From an uncultured Angelakisella sp. (lineage in GTDB: Bacteria; Bacillota; Clostridia; Oscillospirales; Ruminococcaceae), in NCBI GenBank assembly GCA_937914895.1, contig CALGIL010000013.1, forward strand, positions 1 through 5,253: DNA of 5,253 bases, written 5' to 3'. The position numbers were made by a program, and so were the translations under genes. Shown here piece by piece: positions 1-5,253 of the stretch. Under the pieces are notes generated by a model. That model did not search any database. It saw only the letters and a list, made by a program, of their open reading frames with translations, and was not told where the DNA came from. The number at the start of each line of letters is the position of its first letter. The first letter of the stretch is position 1.

Positions 1-10
1 CCTCGATGCG

Positions 11-36
11 AAAGTGGGGGCTCGCCGCCCCCCTTT
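11..36 (-). terminator. Possible intrinsic terminator after the pilT-like gene
   Basis: A strong GC hairpin pairs 16-21 (GGGGGC) with 27-32 (GCCCCC) around a five-base loop. After a one-base bulge at 15 the stem continues with 14/33 and AAA/TTT (11-13 with 34-36). On the minus strand it lies 65 bases after the pilT stop and is followed by only a short CTTTC, so the U-tract is weak. The symmetric A/T flanks would let it work on both strands. Confidence 0.45.
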
Positions 37-53
37 CACCCTATTCCCCCGGT

Positions 54-78
54 GCGTTATCTCACGTAACCGCTTTTT
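54..78 (+). terminator. Possible plus-strand terminator (convergent gene to the left)
   Basis: GCGTTAT (54-60) can pair with GTAAC-CGC (66-73, one bulged C and one G-T pair) around the loop CTCAC. On the plus strand TTTTT (74-78) follows at once, the usual shape of an intrinsic terminator. This would fit a gene to the left of the window that runs toward this operon; no such gene is visible here. The stem is short and imperfect, and the same GTTA/TAAC symmetry could be a protein binding site. Confidence 0.35.
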
Positions 79-100
79 CGGCAGCCTGAGGGGCCGGATT

Positions 101-1189
101 TCAAGGATTGGTTTTTGGCCGCCGCCCCTGGTTCAGCTTCTTTTCCATGGCGTCGGGGTTGGTGCTGTACAGCAGGGCGTCCCGCCGGTGGATTTTACCC
201 GCGCCGTACATGGCCAAAAGGCTTGCGTCCATGGTGGTCATCCCCTCGCTGGCAGAGGAGTAAAGCACGGTGTCCATCTGGTGGGTCTTGGCCTCGCGGA
301 TCATGTTGCGGATGGCGCTGTTGACCATCATAATCTCAAAGGCGGGCTCCATGGTGCCGTCCCGCTGGGGAATCAGCTGCTGGGACACCACCGCCTGCAG
401 CACCATGGACAGCTGGATGCGCATCTGGTTTTGCTGGTTGGGCGGAAAGGCGTCGATGATGCGGTCGATGGTGTTGGCCGCCCCCACGGTGTGCAGGCTG
501 GACAGCACCAGGTGGCCGGTCTCCGCCGCCGTCATGGCGGTGGCCATGGTCTCGTGGTCCCGCATCTCCCCCAGCAGGATGACGTCGGGGGACTGGCGCA
601 GGGCCGCCCGCAGGGCCGCCACATAGCTCCGGGTGTCGGTGGACAGCTCCCGCTGGCTGACAATGGACTTTTTGTGGGGATGCAGGTATTCGATGGGGTC
701 TTCCAGGGTGATGATATGACTGCTGCGGGACCGGTTGATGCGGTCGATAAGGCAGGCAAGGGTGGTGGATTTGCCGCTGCCCGCCGGCCCGGTGACCAGC
801 ACCAGGCCCCGGGTGCAGTCCCCAAGGCCCAGGACAATGGGGGGAATGTGCAGCTGCTCCGGGTCGGGGAGGTGGAAGGTGACCACCCGGACCACCGCGG
901 CCAGGGAACCCCGCTGCTTGTAGGCGCTGGCGCGAAAGCGGGAGACCCCCGCCAGGGAGAAGGAAAAGTCGTCGTCCCCCAGGTCCAGCAGGGGGGTGAT
1001 GTCCCGCCCCGCCAGGGAGTACAGGTCCCGGATGTATTCCTCGGTCGTGGCGGGGCTTACCCGGCCGCCGTCCTGTTCGGCAATGGCGCCCCCCACCTTA
1101 AAGGAGACGGGCAGCCCGGCGATGATAAAAATATCGGAAGCGCCCTGTGCCACCGCGTCCTTAAGCAGGGCAAACGTGGATTGGTCCAT
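101..1189 (-). CDS. pilT: PilT-type hexameric secretion / pilus ATPase
   Basis: The protein has 362 residues, the usual PilT length. The N-terminal domain includes ASDIFIIAGLPVSFKVGG (17-34), the typical opening of PilT-like proteins. Walker A is GPAGSGKST (134-142, Lys140); the Asp box is TLEDPIEYLH (161-170); Walker B is DVILLGEMRD (202-211, with Glu208); the His box is TGHLVLSSLHT (224-234). The C-terminal AIRNMIRE (292-299) matches the AIRNLIRE motif of retraction ATPases. The four-cysteine zinc motif of PilB/GspE is absent. In studied species PilT drives pilus retraction from the cytoplasmic face of the platform protein. Here it is the only ATPase seen and the last gene of the block, so it may have another role. 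The ATG at 1189 follows AGGAGG at 10 bases spacing and lies 40 bases after the preceding stop. Confidence is high for the family and moderate for retraction as its function. Confidence 0.95.
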   Translation of the reverse strand: MDQSTFALLKDAVAQGASDIFIIAGLPVSFKVGGAIAEQDGGRVSPATTEEYIRDLYSLAGRDITPLLDLGDDDFSFSLAGVSRFRASAYKQRGSLAAVVRVVTFHLPDPEQLHIPPIVLGLGDCTRGLVLVTGPAGSGKSTTLACLIDRINRSRSSHIITLEDPIEYLHPHKKSIVSQRELSTDTRSYVAALRAALRQSPDVILLGEMRDHETMATAMTAAETGHLVLSSLHTVGAANTIDRIIDAFPPNQQNQMRIQLSMVLQAVVSQQLIPQRDGTMEPAFEIMMVNSAIRNMIREAKTHQMDTVLYSSASEGMTTMDASLLAMYGAGKIHRRDALLYSTNPDAMEKKLNQGRRPKTNP

Positions 1190-1229
1190 ATGGCAAAAGC
1201 CTCCTGGTTGGGAAGTGATCGGGCTGGGG

Positions 1230-1727
1230 TCAGCCCGGCGGGGCGGAGGAAAAGGTCCCGTCCCACAGGTCCGGAATCCGGTCCGCCCCGGCGTCGTCTT
1301 CGGCGACGACCTGGTAGGTTAAAAGCTCCACCCCGCCGCCGGATAAGAGGGGGGCGATGTCCGCCTGCCCCGTCAGGGTCTGCCCGTCGGTGACGGGGAT
1401 GGAAAAATCCACTAAAATACGCCCCTGGGGGGTGGCGCGGCTGTCGGTGACATAGGTCAGCTCCTTTGCCAGGGCGGGCAGGGTGCCGGCGTCGCCGGTC
1501 AGCGCCCCCAGGCGGGACAGCAGCAGCTGCCCCCGGGCGTCCGCCTCATAGTACAGGGCAGTCTGCCGGGCTGCCTTTTGGCTCAGGCGCAGGTCCGCCC
1601 GGGCCGAGGCCAGGGACAGCACCGCAAAGGTGGTCAGGCACAGCACCACAAACACGGCCAGCACCGAGGAGGCGCCCACGCCGATGCCGGCGCCCGGTCC
1701 CTGGCGCCGCCGTCCGGTCTCTTCCAT
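1230..1727 (-). CDS. Single-pass membrane protein of the pilus-like operon (unrecognised family)
   Basis: The protein has 165 residues. A charged N-terminus (MEETGRRRQGPG) leads to a membrane segment at about 18-43 (ASSVLAVFVVLCLTTFAVLSL), then a helical, charged stretch SARADLRLSQKAARQTALYYEADARGQLLLSRL (41-73) that may be coiled or amphipathic. The outer domain has beta-type segments (GRILVDFSIPV, GVELLTYQVVAEDD) and ends with IPDLWDGTFSSAPPG. The topology matches a pilin-like subunit. A Gly-Ala step before the helix could mimic a prepilin site, but no +5 Glu is present, a situation also known from GspK-type minor pseudopilins; the comparison is only by analogy. I do not recognise a named family. 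AGGAGG, directly after the previous gene's TAA, lies 6 bases before the ATG, so the two genes are very likely co-translated from one mRNA. Confidence 0.84.
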   Translation of the reverse strand: MEETGRRRQGPGAGIGVGASSVLAVFVVLCLTTFAVLSLASARADLRLSQKAARQTALYYEADARGQLLLSRLGALTGDAGTLPALAKELTYVTDSRATPQGRILVDFSIPVTDGQTLTGQADIAPLLSGGGVELLTYQVVAEDDAGADRIPDLWDGTFSSAPPG

Positions 1728-1740
1728 AGGGCCCCCTCCT

Positions 1741-2196
1741 TTACGGCTGACTGGGATGATACTGGGTGGTCTTTAAGGAGTAGAGGGGGGACGCCCCGTC
1801 CCGGTCCGCCCCGTCGGCCTCGTCCAGGGTGATGGCGGCGTGCAAAAGCCCCCCTTCGCCCCGGGCTGTGGCAATGGTCAGCAGATACCGGGCGCCGTCG
1901 GGGCCGGCGGGATGGCCGTCCGCGTCATACCCCGCCTCATAGACCCCGCCGCCCAGGGCCCGGGCCCCCAGCACCTCCTCCAGAAGGCCGGGGTCATCCC
2001 CGGCGGCCCGCAGGCATTCCGCCGCGTTTTGGCAAAGGCCCACCGCCATGGTCAGCCGGCTGCTTTGGAGGCTGGCAAGCCTGGCGCTGACAAAAAGGGA
2101 AGCGCAGACGGCGCTGGAGACGGCAAACACCAGGATGACGATGATCATCTCCAGGAGAAACAGGCTGGACCTGGATCTGCTCCGCAGGGCCGCCAT
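1741..2196 (-). CDS. Prepilin-like protein with type III signal-like N-terminus
   Basis: The protein has 151 residues. The N-terminus is basic (MAALRSRSRSS) and runs into LFLLEMIIVILVFAVSSAVCA, a hydrophobic helix (about 12-36) with Glu16 in the position expected for the conserved +5 Glu of a type IV prepilin. If cleaved, the cut would fall between Ser11 and Leu12, so the residue before the cut is Ser rather than the usual Gly. The helix continues into an amphipathic part (SARLASLQSSRLTMAVGLCQNAAECLRA), typical of the pilin alpha-1 helix. A small Gly/Asp-rich domain follows (about 65-151). This is the best pilin candidate in the window, but its size and position fit a minor rather than a major subunit. 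The start is supported by AGGAGG 8 bases before the ATG. It lies 13 bases upstream of the next gene. Confidence 0.85.
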   Translation of the reverse strand: MAALRSRSRSSLFLLEMIIVILVFAVSSAVCASLFVSARLASLQSSRLTMAVGLCQNAAECLRAAGDDPGLLEEVLGARALGGGVYEAGYDADGHPAGPDGARYLLTIATARGEGGLLHAAITLDEADGADRDGASPLYSLKTTQYHPSQP

Positions 2197-2224
2197 GGCC
2201 TCCGCCTCCTTTCCGTCCGGGCGT

Positions 2225-2298
2225 GGCCCGGGTCATCCGCAGCGCGGGGTGTACAGCAGGGTTTCTACCCGTCCGTCGGGCTCCGTGACGGTGACCCT
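2225..2298 (-). repeat. Tandem direct repeat, orphan copy of the DUF4860 3' end
   Basis: This copy lies directly after the DUF4860 stop, in the 112-base gap before the prepilin-like gene. Read on the minus strand it encodes the same 21-residue tail (RVTVTEPDGR, then VE instead of TG, then TLLYTPRCG) and its own TGA at 2235-2233. Because the offset is 76 bases, it is in another frame from the gene, and it has no start codon or ribosome binding site, so it is probably not translated. It may be a relic of a tandem duplication or of recombination with another allele of the gene. The ribosome binding site of the next gene lies outside the repeat. Confidence 0.93.
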
Positions 2299-2300
2299 AA

Positions 2301-2374
2301 GGCCCGGGTCATCCGCAGCGCGGGGTGTACAGCAGGGTTCCGGTCCGTCCGTCGGGCTCTGTGACGGTGACCCT
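2301..2374 (-). repeat. Tandem direct repeat, gene-internal copy (3' end of the DUF4860 gene)
   Basis: This is the copy that is translated: it holds residues 138-158 and the TGA stop of the DUF4860 gene. The neighbouring copy at 2225-2298 lies at an offset of exactly 76 bases. The two agree at 69 of 74 positions without gaps. Four of the five differences are clustered at 2340 and 2342-2344 and change Val-Glu to Thr-Gly; the fifth (2360) is synonymous. Confidence 0.95.
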
Positions 2375-2785
2375 TAAAATGCCCGAGTCCAAAAACTCCG
2401 CCTCCAGGGATTCCAGGGCCATAATGGGCTGGCCCATGTCCGGGGTGGGGGACAGCTCCCGGGCCATCAAAACCTCCCTCAGGGCGCCGTCCTGGCAGTA
2501 GATCCAGGTGTTGTAGGCGGCGCCCTCCAGCTCGTCGGACAGCACCAGGGCCGGTACGCCCCCCAGCTCCCCCAAAGTGACGCCGTCCCGGCGGTCGCCC
2601 TGGCGCAGCTTGGTGGCAAGGTAGGACAGGGAGGTGCGGGTGTCAAAGTTCTGCTCCATCTCCCGGGTCCCCTTGCGGTAGACGTCGGCCCCCAGCATCA
2701 CCACCATCAGGGCGCAGACCGCAAAGACGCAAAACAGCGCCAGGGTAAACAAAATATCGGTGGCGTGGCGGCTGCGTCCCATCAT
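2309..2785 (-). CDS. DUF4860 family membrane protein of the pilus-like operon
   Basis: The protein has 158 residues. A short charged N-terminus is followed by one long hydrophobic segment (about 10-33, DILFTLALFCVFAVCALMVV). Next come the NFDTRTSLSYLATKLRQ stretch (46-62), GV-LGEL-G--ALVLSDELEG (68-88), Y-TWIYCQDGALREV (91-105) and a short beta-rich tail ending in LLYTPRCG. From memory this pattern matches DUF4860, a family of unknown function seen beside type II secretion F proteins in Clostridia; a profile search would settle it. The topology (one N-terminal anchor plus outer domain) is minor-pseudopilin-like, but no prepilin cleavage motif is visible. The ATG at 2785 is preceded by GGAGG with 7 bases spacing; a second ATG follows directly. 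The last 21 codons and stop lie inside a tandem repeat whose second copy sits just after the gene. Confidence 0.87.
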   Translation of the reverse strand: MMGRSRHATDILFTLALFCVFAVCALMVVMLGADVYRKGTREMEQNFDTRTSLSYLATKLRQGDRRDGVTLGELGGVPALVLSDELEGAAYNTWIYCQDGALREVLMARELSPTPDMGQPIMALESLEAEFLDSGILRVTVTEPDGRTGTLLYTPRCG

Positions 2786-2821
2786 GGCGGTTCCTCCCTC
2801 TTTGTGGCTTTCAGGGGATGC

Positions 2822-3187
2822 TCAGTCTAAAAAGGCCTGGCCGTCCGGGCTGCTTTGGCCCCCCAGGGGGATGACCAGAATGTCGGGCATCAGGTTGGCG
2901 GCCACGGGCTGGTAATGGACTAGGTAGCGCCGGCTGTCCACCCGGATGCCGTAGTGGTCCTCCAGATACCCAAGGCTGGGGGGATAGCGGCCCTCCACCG
3001 CGTAGCAGTGCACCGCCGCCCGGCGGATAGCCTGCTCGGCGGCCCGGAGCTCCTCGGCCCCGGCGGCCCTGTCCAGGGTGCCCAGGCCGTACAAAAACAG
3101 GGAGAAGACAACGGCAAAGAATGCCGTGGGCAGCAGGATGCCGCCCAGCCAGCCCCCCGGCCTTCCCCGTGCCCCAAAGCGGTTCAT
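2822..3187 (-). CDS. Small membrane-anchored protein with pseudopilin-like motif (unrecognised family)
   Basis: The protein has 121 residues: a short basic N-terminus (MNRFGARGRPGG), one membrane segment at about 15-37, an Ala/Glu/Arg-rich amphipathic stretch (38-60) and a small outer domain. The stretch CYAVEGRYPPSLGYLEDHYG (61-80) resembles the post-helix region of pseudopilins such as GspG or ComGC (Tyr, acidic-Gly, Tyr-Pro, Leu). Unlike those, no prepilin peptidase site and no Glu at +5 are visible before the membrane segment. I do not recognise a named family. The position between the platform gene and the DUF4860 gene, with one N-terminal anchor, suggests a minor-pilin-like or scaffold subunit of the same machine; this is inference. 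The ATG at 3187 is chosen over an upstream TTG at 3223, because the TTG overlaps the preceding gene and has no ribosome binding site. Confidence 0.82.
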   Translation of the reverse strand: MNRFGARGRPGGWLGGILLPTAFFAVVFSLFLYGLGTLDRAAGAEELRAAEQAIRRAAVHCYAVEGRYPPSLGYLEDHYGIRVDSRRYLVHYQPVAANLMPDILVIPLGGQSSPDGQAFLD

Positions 3188-3195
3188 CCAATCCC

Positions 3196-3202
3196 CCTCC
3201 TT
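3196..3202 (-). promoter_or_regulatory. Ribosome binding site deciding the ATG start at 3187
   Basis: AAGGAGG on the minus strand lies 8 bases upstream of the ATG at 3187 and within the 28-base gap after the GspF-like gene's TGA. It supports the shorter 121-residue protein over the 133-residue reading from TTG at 3223. Confidence 0.75.
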
Positions 3203-3215
3203 CTGCCCCGGCGCG

Positions 3216-4283
3216 TCACCCAATGGAGGACATGATGCCCATCAGGGGCAGCATCACCGAAAGCAGGATGGCCCCCACAATCACCGACAGCACAGCCACC
3301 AGGGTGGGCTCCAGCACCGAGACGATGCCGGAGATTTTGTCGTCCACCTCGTCCGCATAGCGGTCGGCAATGCGGCGCATCACCTGGTCGGCGGCGCCGG
3401 CGCGGATGCCCACCGCCGCCATTTTGGCCGTAAGGCCCGAAAAAAGCCGGGTCTCATTCAGGGCGTCGGCAAAGGGGACCCCCTCCCGCAGGAGCCGCCG
3501 GCACCGGTCCGCCCCCTGGCTGACCCGGGGGTTGTCCGCTAGCCGTCCCGCCAGCTCCAGGGCATGGTCCACGTCCAGGCCGCTGGAAAGCGTCAGCGCC
3601 ATGGCGTCGGCAAAGCGGCCGGCGGCCATTTTGGCGGCAATGTCCCGGGTCGGAAAAAAGGACTGCGCCCTGCGGGACAGCCACCGGCGGCCGCCGGCGG
3701 TGGACCGCAGCACCAGCAGGGCCGCCGCCCCGGCCGCCAGCACCGCCAAAAGCACCAGCACCACCCTGCCCAGCACCGCGCCAAAGGACAGCAGATTTTG
3801 GGAAAAGGCGGTCATCTCGCTGCCCAGCTGGCGAAAGACCTGGCCAAAGATGGGCAGCACCTTGGCCACCAGCACAAAGACGGTCAGCAGCATCATAAAA
3901 ATCATGGCCATGGGGTAGGTGACGGCGGCCTTGATGCTGCGGGAGAGGTCCTCCTGGCGCTGGTAGTAGCCGCACAGGGCGTCCATCACCTGGTCCAGGC
4001 GGCCGGATGCCTCGCCAATCTCCACCATGTCCACCATGTATTTGGGAAAGTGCCCCCCGGCGGCCAGGGAGGTATAAAGCGGCTCCCCCGCGTCCACCCG
4101 CCGGGCAATCCCGTCCAAAATTTCCCGGCCGGTGCGGTCGCCCGCGTCCTCGCACAGGATGGCCATGCCCTCGGGCAGGGCGATGCCCGCCTTCAGGATG
4201 AGGGAGACCTGGGCGCAAAAAGCGGCGATCTCGCCGGGTCCAAGGGCTTTCGGAGAGGGCTGGGCGGCGGCTTGAGGGGTCAC
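3216..4283 (-). CDS. Type II secretion / type IV pilus platform protein, GspF/PilC family
   Basis: The protein has 355 residues from the chosen GTG. In this family the protein is the polytopic inner-membrane platform that couples the cytoplasmic ATPase to pilin insertion. Two T2SSF domains are visible at about residues 18-141 and 220-343. Three hydrophobic segments are seen at about 121-144, 170-192 and 322-347, the last in the typical LEPTLVAVLSVIVG context. The first domain carries the usual GE-SG-LD signature (GEASGRLD, 90-97). In the second domain the matching stretch is GIRAGAAD (292-299), so the usual Glu is missing. The protein is shorter than typical PilC (about 400) because the N-terminal cytoplasmic extension is brief. 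A GTG nine bases upstream (4292) overlaps the ribosome binding site and is therefore less likely as start. The family assignment is strong; whether it serves a pilus or a secretion pseudopilus cannot be told from this gene. Confidence 0.93.
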   Translation of the reverse strand: MTPQAAAQPSPKALGPGEIAAFCAQVSLILKAGIALPEGMAILCEDAGDRTGREILDGIARRVDAGEPLYTSLAAGGHFPKYMVDMVEIGEASGRLDQVMDALCGYYQRQEDLSRSIKAAVTYPMAMIFMMLLTVFVLVAKVLPIFGQVFRQLGSEMTAFSQNLLSFGAVLGRVVLVLLAVLAAGAAALLVLRSTAGGRRWLSRRAQSFFPTRDIAAKMAAGRFADAMALTLSSGLDVDHALELAGRLADNPRVSQGADRCRRLLREGVPFADALNETRLFSGLTAKMAAVGIRAGAADQVMRRIADRYADEVDDKISGIVSVLEPTLVAVLSVIVGAILLSVMLPLMGIMSSIG

Positions 4284-4291
4284 GGGCGTCA

Positions 4292-4297
4292 CTCCTT
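4292..4297 (-). promoter_or_regulatory. Ribosome binding site deciding the GTG start of the GspF-like gene
   Basis: AAGGAG on the minus strand lies 8 bases before the GTG at 4283. This favours 4283 over the GTG at 4292, which lies partly inside this motif and has no such motif of its own upstream. No ATG is available in frame between the previous stop and this point. Confidence 0.7.
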
Positions 4298-4319
4298 TTC
4301 TGTCGGCGCAAACATGGGC

Positions 4320-5253
4320 TTAGTAAAAGTAAACGGGATGGTAGTTGCCGCCGGTGTTAATAAAATCCATGATCTGACGGCTTTGACGGCCGTTGTCGGC
4401 AAAGGTGGGGTCCATCCGCCGCCAGGACTGCCCGTCAAAGTAGACCAGGCTGTTGACCCACCCCACGTCGGTGATGTAGGTGCTGATCCAGGCGTGATAG
4501 ACGTCCCCGGCATAGCCCACCACCACCTTGGTGGGGATGTTCTGGGTGCGCAGCATGGCGGCCATGACGGCGGCGTAGTCAAAGCAGATGCCGTAGCCCG
4601 ACGCAAGAATGCTGTCCACCGCCGGGATGTATCCCGACTGGACGGTGGCGGCCTTGTCGTAGTCGTACTGCAGGTTGTCCAGGACATAGTTATAAATGCC
4701 GGACACCTTGGCCAGGTCGTTTTGGGCCGCCTGGGACAGCTCCGCCCCCTTGGCCACCGTGGCGCTGCCGCCCCAGAAGTCCACCTGCTGGTTGGCGTAC
4801 AAAAAGGGCAGGGTGGCGGCGCGCAGGGTAACCTCCACCCGGGTGCTGTACAGGGTGGCGTAGGAGCTGCCGCCGACGTTTTGATAGACGCCCACGGTGT
4901 AGGCGCCGCTGCCCGCCGAAAAGGGGAAGACCTCGTAGTCCCCGCCCGTGTTCAGGTTGTACTGGTACTGGGTGCCGCCGTCCTTGGTGATAAGCACCTT
5001 GATGCGGGCGCTGCCGCCCCCGGTGTACCGCACGTGGCAGTAGCCCTCGGCGGCGTTGGAAACGTCGATGTCCACATAGGCGTTGCCCACCACCACGCTG
5101 CCGGCGGCCACGGGGGAATAGACATAGGTCCGCAGCTCCCCGGCGGCGGGGGGCAGGTCCGATTGGGGCGTCTGCTCCGCCTGGATGGTGGATGCCTCCG
5201 GCCGGTCCGGGACCGTTTCGGGAGCGCCGGATTCCTCCCGGTCGGGGGGTGCC
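4320..5253 (-). CDS. Transglutaminase-like (cysteine protease fold) surface protein, N-terminus cut by window edge
   Basis: The reading frame is open from the right edge of the window to a TAA at 4322-4320, giving about 310 visible residues; the true start is beyond 5253. A GTG at 5111 could be read as a start, but it has no ribosome binding site and the open frame continues 47 codons upstream, so it is taken as an internal valine. The visible part begins with a Pro/Glu-rich linker, followed by a Gly/Ser/Tyr/Val-rich probable beta-sandwich domain (about 5120-4815) and a transglutaminase-core domain (about 4710-4400). The expected Cys-His-Asp triad is present: Cys in GYGICFDYA (codon 4586-4584), His in YHAWIS (4496-4494) and Asp in RRMDPTFAD (4412-4410). 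Members of this superfamily include cross-linking enzymes and peptidases. Export is inferred from the linker and domain style, since the signal or anchor lies outside. It heads the visible operon, 36 bases before the GspF-like gene. Confidence 0.88.
   Translation of the reverse strand, partial: APPDREESGAPETVPDRPEASTIQAEQTPQSDLPPAAGELRTYVYSPVAAGSVVVGNAYVDIDVSNAAEGYCHVRYTGGGSARIKVLITKDGGTQYQYNLNTGGDYEVFPFSAGSGAYTVGVYQNVGGSSYATLYSTRVEVTLRAATLPFLYANQQVDFWGGSATVAKGAELSQAAQNDLAKVSGIYNYVLDNLQYDYDKAATVQSGYIPAVDSILASGYGICFDYAAVMAAMLRTQNIPTKVVVGYAGDVYHAWISTYITDVGWVNSLVYFDGQSWRRMDPTFADNGRQSRQIMDFINTGGNYHPVYFY

Noticed and set aside
14..1393. A 459-residue open frame on the plus strand
   Set aside because: It lies antisense to the ATPase gene and its neighbour, has low-complexity Gly/His/Pro/Arg content and no recognisable domain. 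High GC makes stop codons rare in such shadow frames, while the minus-strand ATPase has every expected motif.
2225..2374. Tandem repeat as an insertion-sequence footprint or CRISPR-type repeat
   Set aside because: There are only two copies, directly adjacent, with coding content equal to the gene's own 3' end and no inverted ends, target-site duplication or spacer.
2822..3223. TTG at 3223 as start of the small membrane protein
   Set aside because: It overlaps the end of the preceding gene and lacks a ribosome binding site, whereas the ATG at 3187 has AAGGAGG at 8 bases.
3681..3703. GC-rich near-palindrome around GCGGCCGC
   Set aside because: It lies inside the GspF-like coding region in a Gly/Arg-rich loop, and is explained by GC-rich codons; nothing indicates a site or a terminator.
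3454..4311. A 285-residue minus-strand frame overlapping the GspF-like gene
   Set aside because: It is an Arg/Pro/Gly-rich shadow in another frame of the same gene; the GspF frame has the membrane segments and family motifs.
4320..5111. GTG at 5111 as the start of the transglutaminase-like gene
   Set aside because: No ribosome binding site precedes it, and the same frame stays open to the window edge with a plausible Pro/Glu-rich linker, so the gene is partial rather than 263 residues long.

Overview
The window is a single, tightly packed block of seven genes, all on the minus strand, so it is transcribed from right (5253) to left (1). By eye roughly two thirds of the bases are G+C, and every start whose upstream region is visible has a strong AGGAG-type ribosome binding site. 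The protein set (PilT-like ATPase, GspF/PilC-like membrane protein, DUF4860 protein, transglutaminase-like protein) points to a high-GC member of the Clostridia, most likely a gut Oscillospiraceae-type bacterium. The genus is an inference; nothing in the sequence fixes it.

In transcription order the layout is as follows. A secreted or surface transglutaminase-like protein (5253-4320) is cut by the window edge, so its N-terminus is missing. A GspF/PilC-family inner-membrane platform protein follows (4283-3216). Then come four small proteins, each with one N-terminal membrane segment and a short outer domain: a 121-residue protein with a pseudopilin-like CYAVEGRYPPSL stretch (3187-2822), a DUF4860 protein (2785-2309), a prepilin-like protein with the Glu at position +5 (2196-1741) and a 165-residue protein (1727-1230). 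The last gene is a PilT-type hexameric ATPase (1189-101). Gaps between genes are 13 to 112 bases, and no promoter is visible inside the block, so this looks like one operon whose promoter lies beyond 5253. The first 100 bases hold no gene but contain two hairpins that probably mark the operon end.

Together the genes form a compact type IV pilus / type II secretion-like machine: an ATPase, a membrane platform and several pilin-like subunits, a content reminiscent of the ComG operon but in another order and with unrelated small proteins. No PilB/GspE-type assembly ATPase, prepilin peptidase or obvious major pilin is present here. The transglutaminase-like protein at the head may act on the exported fibre or on the cell wall.

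The most unusual local structure is a 76-base tandem duplication (2225-2298 and 2301-2374). The last 21 codons and the stop of the DUF4860 gene occur twice in a row. The second, untranslated-looking copy is slightly diverged but still intact as a reading frame.
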